Assembly: GCA_049322515.1 (NCBI GenBank)
Contig: JBMOQW010000012.1
Coordinates: 254,821-318,820 of the forward strand
Length of the DNA stretch: 64,000 bases
Origin: Parasulfuritortus sp049322515
GTDB taxonomy: Bacteria; Pseudomonadota; Gammaproteobacteria; Burkholderiales; Thiobacillaceae
Direction: 5' to 3'
This document shows, in pieces, positions 40,877 through 48,336 of the stretch. Each line of letters begins with the position of its first letter. Positions within the stretch are counted from its first letter, which is position 1. The notes below the pieces were generated by a model, which worked only from the letters and a program-made list of their open reading frames with translations, had not been told where the DNA came from and did not search any database. Position numbers and translations under genes: made by a program.

Positions 40877-42208
40877 ATGCGCGACCGGCTCAGTCTGGGC
40901 CAGCAGAACGCCATACGACTCGCTCTGGTGTTCATCGTCTTCGAGCTCCTGGTGGCGGTGGCGGTGATCCAACTGCTCATGCTGCCCATGGCTCGGCGCG
41001 CCGCCAACGACCTGGCCGGACTGATGGTGCTTTCGGCCCAGACCTGGAACGAACTGCCCCCGGGGACACGTCCCACGTTCGAGCGCGAGCTGCGCCATGC
41101 CCATGGCCTGGTGCTGCTGGCCAAACCGCCCGCCGGTCCGGTCGCCCCAGCGACACGCGGCCCCTACCTGCACCAGCTCGAAGCCGAACTGAGCCGTCGC
41201 ACACACACCCCTGTCGAGGTGCTCAGCCTGGACTGGCAGGGCACGACCTGGCATTGGGCCGCCCTGCCAGTCGGCGAACAGACCTGGTGGATCGGCTTTT
41301 CCCATGCCCGATTTGGCCCGCAACCCCTGGCGGCTGGGGGACTCACCCTGCTATTCGGTGGGCTCCTGGCGATCCTGACGGCCTGGTGGCTGTCGCGACG
41401 GACAGTCGAGCCCCTGCGGCAGTTCGATCTGGCCGCCGCCGCCCTGGGCCGAGGCGAAACGCCGGAACTGTTGCCCGAATCAGGTCCGCGCGAACTCGCC
41501 GCCCTGGCGCGGCGCTTCAACGCCATGGCCCACCAGGTACGCGACCTCCTGGAAGCGCGAACCACCCTGCTGGTCGGACTCTCGCACGACCTGCGCACCC
41601 CGCTGGCCCGCATGCGGCTGGCCCTGGAGATGCTGCAACGCAAGCCCGATCCGGCGTGGATTGCGCAATTGGAGCGGGACATCGAGGAGACCAACCAACT
41701 GGTCGGCGAGTTGCTGGAACTGGCGCGTGGGCTGGGTCACGAACACAGCGAGATGATCCCACTCAAAGCCTTGCTGGACCGACTGATCGCACCGGCTCGA
41801 GCGGAGGGCGTGGCCATCGCGCTGACGTGCCCCGAACGTGACCTCACGGTCCCGCCCAACGCCCTCAAGCGCCTGCTCGAAAACCTGATCGGCAATGCCC
41901 GCCGGCACGCACCTGGGACAGCCCTCCATCTCCTGGTCCGGGATGAAGGCGACTGGGTGCACATCGGCCTGCTCGACCAAGGCCCGGGAATCCCGGCCGA
42001 TCAACTGGACAAGGTCTTCCATCCCTTCCACCGGGTTGAGACTTCACGCAGCCGGGCCAACGGCGGGAGCGGTCTCGGGCTAGCCATCGTGCGGCAACTG
42101 GCCTTGGCCAATGGCTGGCGGGTCTGGCTCGAAAACCGCGCCGAAGGCGGGTTGGCGGCCTGGGTGGCACTCCCTGCCCGAGCGCCTGATCCGGCAACAC
42201 CACGCTAG
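40877..42208 (+). CDS. EnvZ-like sensor histidine kinase
   Basis: 443 residues. Membrane helices lie at about 13-36 and 151-172, with a periplasmic loop of about 115 residues between them. HAMP (TVEPLRQFDLAAAALGRGE) is followed by the H-box GLSHDLRTPLARMRLALEM (His237), N-box LENLIGNARRHA and G-boxes DQGPGIP and GSGLGLAIVRQL. It pairs with the regulator just upstream. The stimulus is unknown. Confidence 0.92.
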   Translation: MRDRLSLGQQNAIRLALVFIVFELLVAVAVIQLLMLPMARRAANDLAGLMVLSAQTWNELPPGTRPTFERELRHAHGLVLLAKPPAGPVAPATRGPYLHQLEAELSRRTHTPVEVLSLDWQGTTWHWAALPVGEQTWWIGFSHARFGPQPLAAGGLTLLFGGLLAILTAWWLSRRTVEPLRQFDLAAAALGRGETPELLPESGPRELAALARRFNAMAHQVRDLLEARTTLLVGLSHDLRTPLARMRLALEMLQRKPDPAWIAQLERDIEETNQLVGELLELARGLGHEHSEMIPLKALLDRLIAPARAEGVAIALTCPERDLTVPPNALKRLLENLIGNARRHAPGTALHLLVRDEGDWVHIGLLDQGPGIPADQLDKVFHPFHRVETSRSRANGGSGLGLAIVRQLALANGWRVWLENRAEGGLAAWVALPARAPDPATPR

Positions 42209-42280
42209 ACTTGCCGAAGCACCTTGGGTGGGTTCGACAAGCCTCCACCTTGCCAACCGGGCCGGGAAATATCCCCGTCA

Positions 42281-42301
42281 TGCAAGCGCAGTACGCTTGC
42301 A
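42281..42301. promoter_or_regulatory. Inverted repeat upstream of btaA
   Basis: Exact eight-base arms TGCAAGCG and CGCTTGCA with a five-base centre lie 27 bases before the btaA ATG. It could be an operator or an RNA hairpin in the leader. No Pho box was recognised beside it. Confidence 0.5.
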
Positions 42302-42328
42302 ACACCTCCATCACATTGCGGTCACTGC

Positions 42329-43555
42329 ATGAACGCGCCCGACCTCGCCCTGTACGCCGCGCCGGCGCCCCTCACCCTGCGCGACCACATCGACCAGAAC
42401 GTGTTCAACGCCCTCTACGCGCGTTCCCTGGTCTACAACACCTGCTGGGAAGACCCGCGCGTCGACCGCCAGGCCTTGGCGCTGGGCCCCGATGACCATG
42501 TCCTGGTGATCACCAGTGCCGGCTGCAACGCGCTCGACTATGCGCTCGACGGCCCGGCCCGTATCCACGCCGTGGACGCCAACCCACGCCAGAATGCGCT
42601 GCTCGAGTTGAAGCTGGCCGCGATCCGGCGCCTCGACTATGAAGATGTCTGGGCCTTGTTCGGCGAGGGCCACCACCCGCGTTTCGAGCAACTTTACCGA
42701 GACTGCCTGCGCGGCGAATTGCCCGATTTCGCCCGGGCCTGGTGGGACCGCCACGGCCACTGGTTCACCAGCCCGCTCGGCAGCTTCTATTTCCATGGTC
42801 TGTCCGGTCTGGTGGCGCGCGGCTTTCGCGCCTACCTGCGCCTGCGTCCCAAACTGGCGGCCGACGTGCGTGACCTGTTCGACGCCCCGGACCTGGCCAC
42901 GCAACGCGACCTCTACGACACCCGGATCGCCCCGGCGCTTTGGACTCCGGCCATGAAATGGGTCCTTGGCCGCCAATTGACCCTCAGCCTGCTCGGCGTA
43001 CCGCATCCGCAACGCCGCCTGGTGCAGGCCCAGCACGCCGATGGCGTGGCCGGCTTCGTGCGGGAAGCGATCGAATACGTGGTCCGGGAACTGCCCCTGG
43101 CCGACAACTATTTCTGGCGCCTCTACCTGAACGGCCGCTATCACCCGGACTGCTGTCCGGAATACCTCAAGCCGGACCGATTCGCCGCCTTGCAAGGTGG
43201 CCTCGTGCACCGTATCACGACCCATACCTGCACGGTGACCGAGTTCCTGCACGAAACCCGGCGGCCGATCAGCCGGTTCGTCCTGCTCGACCACATGGAC
43301 TGGATGAGCAGCTACCACCCGGAAGCCTTGGTCGAGGAATGGAACGCCCTGCTCGCCCGCGCCCGCCCCGGGGCCCGGATCCTGCTGCGCAGCGCCCATC
43401 AGGATCCGGCTTTCCTGCACTGGATCCGGGTCGGCCCCCGACGCCAGCCACTCGACCAGGTACTGCGCTTCCAGCCCCACTTGGCGGCCCGCCTGCACGT
43501 CGCCGACCGGGTCCACACCTACGCCGGGTTCAAGATTGCCGATGTCCCCGAGTGA
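42329..43555 (+). CDS. btaA: S-adenosylmethionine:diacylglycerol 3-amino-3-carboxypropyl transferase
   Basis: 408 residues of the DUF3419/BtaA family. It moves the 3-amino-3-carboxypropyl group of SAM to diacylglycerol, giving diacylglyceryl homoserine, the first step of betaine lipid (DGTS) synthesis. Signatures are VYNTCWEDPRVDRQAL, VLVITSAGCNALDYAL, HAVDANPRQNALLELKLAAI, PDCCPEYL and DHMDWM. The start at 42329 gives the family N-terminus. The methyltransferase gene overlaps its end by 14 bases, which completes the pathway. Confidence 0.93.
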   Translation: MNAPDLALYAAPAPLTLRDHIDQNVFNALYARSLVYNTCWEDPRVDRQALALGPDDHVLVITSAGCNALDYALDGPARIHAVDANPRQNALLELKLAAIRRLDYEDVWALFGEGHHPRFEQLYRDCLRGELPDFARAWWDRHGHWFTSPLGSFYFHGLSGLVARGFRAYLRLRPKLAADVRDLFDAPDLATQRDLYDTRIAPALWTPAMKWVLGRQLTLSLLGVPHPQRRLVQAQHADGVAGFVREAIEYVVRELPLADNYFWRLYLNGRYHPDCCPEYLKPDRFAALQGGLVHRITTHTCTVTEFLHETRRPISRFVLLDHMDWMSSYHPEALVEEWNALLARARPGARILLRSAHQDPAFLHWIRVGPRRQPLDQVLRFQPHLAARLHVADRVHTYAGFKIADVPE

Positions 43556-44279
43556 CCTCGCCGCCGACGCCCGCGTCCTCTGGCGCCTGTTGCGCGGCCA
43601 GCCGGACGGGGCCAGCCATGCCGAACGCCTGGCCCGCTTCTATGCCGGGCAGGCCGACCGTTACGATGCCTTCCGGGCCCGCCTGCTGCATGGCCGGGAA
43701 GCCTTGATCGAGGCCCTGGACGTGCCGGTCGGCGCGCGTGTGGTCGAACTGGGTGGCGGCACCGGCAGCAACCTGGAGATTTTGCACGCCCGGCGCCCGC
43801 TGGCCAGCCTGGCCTCGGTGCAACTGGTCGATCTCTGCCCGCCGCTCCTGGCCCAGGCCCGGCGCCGTGCGGCCCGCCTGGGCGACGGTTTCCAGGTGAT
43901 CGAGGCGGACGCCGGCGACTGGCAGCCGGACACGCCCGTCGACCGGGTGATCCTGTCCTACGCCCTGACCATGATGCCGAGCTGGTCGGCCGTGCTGGCC
44001 AATGCCGAGGCCATGCTGGCGCCCGGCGGTCGCATCGGCGTGGTCGACTTCCACCTGCCCGGGGACGGTTGGCGCGATCGCTTCTGGCAACGCTGGTTCG
44101 GCCACGACGGGGTCTGCCTGTCGGACCGTCACCTGCCCGAACTGCAAGCCCGTTTCAGCCCGCTGCTGAGCGAAGGCCGGCGCGCCCCGGTGCCCTATCT
44201 GCCCGGCCTGCGCGCCCCCTACTACCTGTTCGTCGGCGAACGCAAAGCCACGCCATGTACGGCAGCCGCGACCGCCTGA
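43542..44279 (+). CDS. btaB: Diacylglyceryl-N-homoserine N-methyltransferase
   Basis: 245 residues, a class I SAM methyltransferase with motif I VVELGGGTGSNLE and motif II/III regions (VILSYALTMMPSW, MLAPGGRIGVVDFHLPG). Beside btaA it should methylate the amino group three times to make DGTS. The start is ATG at 43542 or TTG at 43536, both inside the btaA end. In many bacteria these enzymes replace phospholipids with betaine lipids when phosphate is scarce. The function is inferred from fold plus neighbour. Confidence 0.88.
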   Translation: MSPSDLAADARVLWRLLRGQPDGASHAERLARFYAGQADRYDAFRARLLHGREALIEALDVPVGARVVELGGGTGSNLEILHARRPLASLASVQLVDLCPPLLAQARRRAARLGDGFQVIEADAGDWQPDTPVDRVILSYALTMMPSWSAVLANAEAMLAPGGRIGVVDFHLPGDGWRDRFWQRWFGHDGVCLSDRHLPELQARFSPLLSEGRRAPVPYLPGLRAPYYLFVGERKATPCTAAATA

Positions 44280-44956
44280 TCATCATCGACGCCGACGGCA
44301 CGGTGATCGATGCCTTCGCCGCCATCGGACTGGCCTTCGCCCGTCATGGCATGGCCCTGGGCGATCTCGACCGCTTCCAGAAGCGGCGCCATCTGTTCAA
44401 GTACCTGGGCGGCCTCAAGGAATTTCCGCGCAACCTGGCCAAGCAGGTCGGCAAGCACGGCCGCCGGGACCTGCTCGACAGCCTGACCGAAGTCTACCGG
44501 GAAGAAGCCCAGCTCTATCCGGGCATGGCCGCCTTGATTCGGGATCTGATCGGCACGCCCGACATCCGGGTCGGCATGGTCACCCGCAACGTCACGGTCG
44601 AGCCGGAGACCACCCTGGCCCGCCTGTTCGCCCGCCACGACCTGGACATCGGGGCCCTGGATTTTCTCTACACCCTGTCATTGCGCCAGGAGAAAACCCC
44701 CTACTTCCGGGCCGCGCGCGAACGCCTGGACATCAACCCGGCGCGGGCCTATGCCTGCGGTGACGAGCACAAGGATTATGTCGCCGCGCTGGGCGCCGGG
44801 ATGCGCCCGTTCATCGTCGCCTATGGCTTCGAGAGCCACGCCCGCCTGACGCGCAAGTTCGGCATCCCGGAGGAAAACATCTCTGCCACGCCCGAGGCCT
44901 TCACGGTCGGGCTGCGGCACGCGCTCGACCTCGCGCCGGGGACGCCCCCGGCCTGA
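44255..44956 (+). CDS. HAD-superfamily hydrolase of the bta operon
   Basis: 233 residues with motif I IIDADGTVIDAF (DxDGT), motif II GMVTRNVT (Thr), motif III lysine near RQEKTPYF, and motif IV ACGDEHKDYVAA. This is a complete set for a phosphatase or phosphonatase-like enzyme. It overlaps btaB by 25 bases, so it belongs to the betaine-lipid operon. Supplying diacylglycerol or salvaging phosphate during lipid replacement are reasonable ideas, but the substrate cannot be read from the sequence. Confidence 0.85.
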   Translation: MYGSRDRLIIIDADGTVIDAFAAIGLAFARHGMALGDLDRFQKRRHLFKYLGGLKEFPRNLAKQVGKHGRRDLLDSLTEVYREEAQLYPGMAALIRDLIGTPDIRVGMVTRNVTVEPETTLARLFARHDLDIGALDFLYTLSLRQEKTPYFRAARERLDINPARAYACGDEHKDYVAALGAGMRPFIVAYGFESHARLTRKFGIPEENISATPEAFTVGLRHALDLAPGTPPA

Positions 44957-44979
44957 AGCCGGGGCGACCGCGGTCCGAA

Positions 44980-45486
44980 TTACGTTTCAGGGTTTGCAGG
45001 TTCTTCGGCCGGGCACGGCAATTGGCAAGTCTGGCTCGGGGTGACCAGGACACCCGGTGCGCATTGGTTGGAAATGCTGTTGGTCAATGACTCTGAACCG
45101 ATCCCCACAGACTGCACACTTGCGATGCGCACCCCTTGGCTGATCGTCGTGCCAATATAGAGGGTGTTCCCGCTACAACTCACGAACTGGCTCCCCTGCG
45201 GAGCGTCGATTTCGAGCGCATAACCGATGGCCAAAAGATCGTTCTGAGCCCCAAAAACGCCGATCATGCCAGCCACCAGGACGGACAGTGCGCCATGCCC
45301 CGCGCGTTTGCGCAGAAAGGCGTAGGCCGCGAACGCCAACGCCAAGATCATCAGCCCAGTCAGCGCCGGGCTGAGCGGCACCGCCTGCGGGCCCCAGTTG
45401 ATGTTCCAGCCAGGCGCCTGGGCCAGGGCAAACGGGGACGACATCGAGATCAGTGCGGCGACGGCTACTTTGGTGAAGGTCTTCAC
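44980..45486 (-). CDS. Midcut-by-XrtH-like sorted protein, copy 1
   Basis: 168 residues. A signal peptide (VAVAALISMSSPFALA) is followed, unusually in the middle, by a sorting-signal-like unit: VPLS, a hydrophobic stretch, then RKR (about 36-61). The rest has a second hydrophobic stretch and a Cys-containing C-terminus ending PSQTCQLPCPAEEP. This matches the pattern of proteins named midcut-by-XrtH, in which exosortase XrtH is thought to cut inside the chain. The GTG at 45486 was chosen because the paralogue at 46118 has the same GTG and ribosome site (AGGAG). Confidence 0.72.
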   Translation of the reverse strand: MKTFTKVAVAALISMSSPFALAQAPGWNINWGPQAVPLSPALTGLMILALAFAAYAFLRKRAGHGALSVLVAGMIGVFGAQNDLLAIGYALEIDAPQGSQFVSCSGNTLYIGTTISQGVRIASVQSVGIGSESLTNSISNQCAPGVLVTPSQTCQLPCPAEEPANPET

Positions 45487-45629
45487 GGCAACTCCTCTAC
45501 GGGTCAACACAGGGAAAATATCTGTTCCAATCGGCACCTGCCCATCTGGGCATACGCCTTGTCAGGCCCAAGAGCCATGCTGGGCGCGACGAAGAAAGCA
45601 GGTCCCGACAAACGCACTTGTTTCGTGGC

Positions 45630-46118
45630 CTAGCCCGGGATCAGCGGGCAGGGCAATTGGCAAGACTGGCTGGGTGTGACTAGCACGCCCGGCGCGCATT
45701 GGGTGGAAATGCTGTTGGTGAGCGATTCATCGCTGAAGTTAGGGGTCACTTGCGAGATGCGTACCCCGGCATTGACCGAAGTCCCGATATCAAGCGAGCC
45801 CCCGCTGCAACTGACGAACTGGGTGCCCTGCGAGGCGGCGATGGTGTAGTCATACCCGTTGGCCAGCAGATCCTCCTGCATCCCCATCCCCCCCACCAGC
45901 CCGGCAACCAGGAGCGACACGGCACCATGCGTCGCACGTTTGCGCAGGAAGGCATAGGCGGCGACCGCCAGCGCCAGGGCCATCAGACCGGTGAGCGCCG
46001 GGCTGAGCGGCACGGCTTGCGGGCCCCAGGCAATGTTCCAGCCGGGCGCTTGCGCCAGGGCGAACGGAGACGCGATCGACAACAGCACAGCGACGGCAAT
46101 TTTCGGGACTTTCTTCAC
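45630..46118 (-). CDS. Midcut-by-XrtH-like sorted protein, copy 2
   Basis: 162 residues, a close paralogue of the gene 143 bases downstream; order and identity hold across the whole length. Signal peptide 1-23, VPLS at 36-39, hydrophobic run 40-57, RKR at 59-61, a second hydrophobic segment at about 65-80, then a beta-rich domain with CSGGSLDIGT and a terminal SQSCQLPCP. A strong GAGGAGG ribosome site precedes the GTG start. The pair arose by tandem duplication. No exosortase gene is in the window. Confidence 0.72.
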   Translation of the reverse strand: MKKVPKIAVAVLLSIASPFALAQAPGWNIAWGPQAVPLSPALTGLMALALAVAAYAFLRKRATHGAVSLLVAGLVGGMGMQEDLLANGYDYTIAASQGTQFVSCSGGSLDIGTSVNAGVRISQVTPNFSDESLTNSISTQCAPGVLVTPSQSCQLPCPLIPG

Positions 46119-46206
46119 GGCAACACCTCCTCACAGGTCTCAACCAAGGATAGGCATCCTGGCTCCCTGACAAATGTACCATGACCCATGCCCCCGGGCT
46201 TGATAT

Positions 46207-46653
46207 TCAGCCCCCTGCCAACCCAGCCGCTCCCTCGACCGTCATGCCCGGCCGCACCCCTTGCCGGGTGAACCAGCCGGCATTCATTTCCAGGACGAAA
46301 TACACGGGCCCCGGTGGGCAATGCAGCTTCAGGCTGCCCGGTATCATCTCGCTGATCGACACGACCCGCCCCGCACGGTCGATGAACGCCGCGGACAGGG
46401 GGATCAAGGTGTTTTTCATCCACATGCAGTGACGGCCGTCATAGCCGAACACGAACAGCATGCCGGCATCGGCGTCCAGCCGGGCACGGTGCATGAGGCC
46501 GGTCATCAATTGGTCCGGCGTGCGCGCCAGCTCGACCTCGATGGTGCGCTCGGCCAGCCGCAGCTCGACCCGCTCCTCGGGTGCCGCGCAGGCGCCGAAA
46601 CCGGTGAGCGTGGCCAGGCCGCAGAGTGCGGCCAGCCGCCGCGCCCAGCTCAT
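46207..46653 (-). CDS. DUF192 exported protein
   Basis: 148 residues with an N-terminal signal region ending FGACAAP, which could be a weak lipobox. The DUF192 core follows: VELARTPDQLMTGLMHRARLD, MLFVFGYDGRHCMWMKNTLIPL, ISEMIPGS, YFVLEMNAGW. DUF192 proteins are small extracytoplasmic beta proteins of unknown role. The ATG overlaps the stop of the Tim44-like gene (ATGA), so the two are coupled. Confidence 0.88.
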   Translation of the reverse strand: MSWARRLAALCGLATLTGFGACAAPEERVELRLAERTIEVELARTPDQLMTGLMHRARLDADAGMLFVFGYDGRHCMWMKNTLIPLSAAFIDRAGRVVSISEMIPGSLKLHCPPGPVYFVLEMNAGWFTRQGVRPGMTVEGAAGLAGG

Positions 46654-47522
46654 TGCAACTGCTGAATTCCGGCAATGACCCAGCCGCCCTTGCCGGCGGT
46701 CGGCTTGGTCAGGTGCCAGACTTCGTCGAACGGCACCTCGGCGGCGCCATCCTCGCGGATCAGGCCATGGAAGCGGACACTGACGATCAGCCGGCTCGGT
46801 TCCTCGACGGCATCGAGCACCTCGGCGTCGAGGTTGACCACTTCCGTGCGGCTCTCGGCCGCACCGCGCTCGTCCAACTGCAACTTCAGCTCGGCATACA
46901 TCTCGGGCGTGGTGAACTCGCGCAGGTCCTCCAGGTTGCCGGCATCGGAGGCCGCCTGGAGACGGATGAAATTCAGCTTGGCCTGGCGGGTGAAGGCCTC
47001 GGCGTCGAAACCGGCTGGCAGGCCCTGGGCCGAAGGCCCCGTCGGCAGGGCGCCCCCGTGAGCCAGCGGCGTTGCGGGTGGCGTCGCCATCGGCCCACCG
47101 GCGCCCGCACCGGCGTAGCGCATCGGCTGTGCGGCACTGGCGGCGCGTCGGCCAGCCAGCCACTTGAACAGGAAAATCGCCGCCATCCCCAACAGGGCGA
47201 TCATCAGGAAGTTGGCGAACTCCTCGCCCAGGCCGAGGTGCGAGGCCAGGGCCGCCAGGCCGAGACCGGCGGCCAGGCCGGCCACCGGACCCAGCCAGTT
47301 GCGCTTGCCCGCTTGCGCCGGGGCGCCCGGCTGGGCTGGCGCGGCCTGCTGGCCGGCATCACGCTGGCCGGCATCGCGCTGGGGATTCACCGGTTTCTGG
47401 GGCAGGGCATCGCGCTGCATGCCGGCCGAGCGGCCACCGCCCAGGCGCTTGGCCTCGGCATCCTGGATCGGCAACAACACCGCCAGGAAGGCGGCGAACA
47501 GGGAAATGAACAAAGGCTTCAT
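46650..47522 (-). CDS. Tim44-like domain membrane protein
   Basis: 290 residues. Signal peptide (LFISLFAAFLAVLLPIQDAEA), then a repeat-like DAGQRDAGQQ and Pro/Gln-rich linker, two hydrophobic segments (about 78-96 and 103-121), and a C-terminal Tim44/TIM44-like domain (about 175-288). Bacterial Tim44-like proteins are membrane anchored and poorly understood. The ATG at 47522 gives a standard signal peptide. It is followed by a DUF192 gene with a four-base overlap. Confidence 0.88.
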   Translation of the reverse strand: MKPLFISLFAAFLAVLLPIQDAEAKRLGGGRSAGMQRDALPQKPVNPQRDAGQRDAGQQAAPAQPGAPAQAGKRNWLGPVAGLAAGLGLAALASHLGLGEEFANFLMIALLGMAAIFLFKWLAGRRAASAAQPMRYAGAGAGGPMATPPATPLAHGGALPTGPSAQGLPAGFDAEAFTRQAKLNFIRLQAASDAGNLEDLREFTTPEMYAELKLQLDERGAAESRTEVVNLDAEVLDAVEEPSRLIVSVRFHGLIREDGAAEVPFDEVWHLTKPTAGKGGWVIAGIQQLQ

Positions 47523-47580
47523 GTCGGGTAACCCTATGGAAATAATGAGTGAATTGTGACTGGGTGGATAGGGCGCAAGT

Positions 47581-48336
47581 TCAGCGCCGGACGTCCTGGT
47601 AACCGGCCGGCACCATGAACACTTCGTCCTTGAGCGGCTGGTCGGCCACCGATTCGAACACCATGCCGGCCCGCGTGGCCATGCGCCGGCCAAGGTCGGC
47701 CATCGGTCCGCTGCCCTCGTAGCGCAACTGGACCTCGGCCGCGCAAACCATGCCCTTGCCGAGGATCTGGCGCATCACCTCGTTGATGCCGATCGCCTGG
47801 GCACTGGCATTCTGTCCCGGTGTGGCGGCGCCGACGAAGAAATCGTCGGCCTCGACGGCCTTGACGAAGGGCGCCACCTGGGTGCGGTGCGGCGTCTTGC
47901 GCTCCAGCCAGACCTGACCGTCGAGGACCACGGTCACCTTCTCCTCGCCGAGTTGCGACGGCAGCGTGGCGGCGAGGTCTTGTTCCTCGCAAATCCAGTC
48001 CTGCATCTCATGCTTCCGTCCGGTCGCCTTGAGATCGAGCTTCAGGCCCTTGGCGGTCGCCTTGCCGGAGTCGAGCGGCAAACGCTCGACCTGGCGCTGA
48101 AAATGGTCGATCACCGTGATCTGCTTCTTTTTCAGGTCATAGAGATAGCTGAACGAACGGCCCCGGCTGGTCAGGTCGCGACGCAGTTGATGGCCTTTCA
48201 CGTAGAGCGCCTCGCGGCCGTGGTTGGGCATGTTGAGCGAGGTCAGGCTGCTGCGCCCGATCAGGGTCAGATCGGCCTGGGCGGCGGGGATCACCAGCCA
48301 GGCGGCGAGGCACATCAACAACGGGCTGTGCTTCAT
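47581..48336 (-). CDS. Periplasmic protein of unknown function beside an MMPL exporter
   Basis: 251 residues with a signal peptide (LLMCLAAWLVIPAAQA). The start of the mature part, LTLIGRSSLTSLNMPNHGREALYVKGHQLRRDL, is broken here into LTLIGRSSLTSLNM and REALYVKGHQLRRDL; it is beta-rich with YLYDLKKKQITVIDH, resembling DUF4412 or LolA-like lipid-binding proteins. It overlaps the MMPL gene by four bases, so it may carry the exporter's lipid-like cargo. The family is not certain. Confidence 0.65.
   Translation of the reverse strand: MKHSPLLMCLAAWLVIPAAQADLTLIGRSSLTSLNMPNHGREALYVKGHQLRRDLTSRGRSFSYLYDLKKKQITVIDHFQRQVERLPLDSGKATAKGLKLDLKATGRKHEMQDWICEEQDLAATLPSQLGEEKVTVVLDGQVWLERKTPHRTQVAPFVKAVEADDFFVGAATPGQNASAQAIGINEVMRQILGKGMVCAAEVQLRYEGSGPMADLGRRMATRAGMVFESVADQPLKDEVFMVPAGYQDVRR

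Noticed and set aside
42209..42328. Pho box controlling btaA
   Set aside because: No pair of CTGTCAT-like repeats is visible; only an unrelated palindrome is present.
44957..46206. Exosortase gene near the XrtH-like substrates
   Set aside because: The surrounding genes are a HAD enzyme and a DUF192 protein; no exosortase motif is present.
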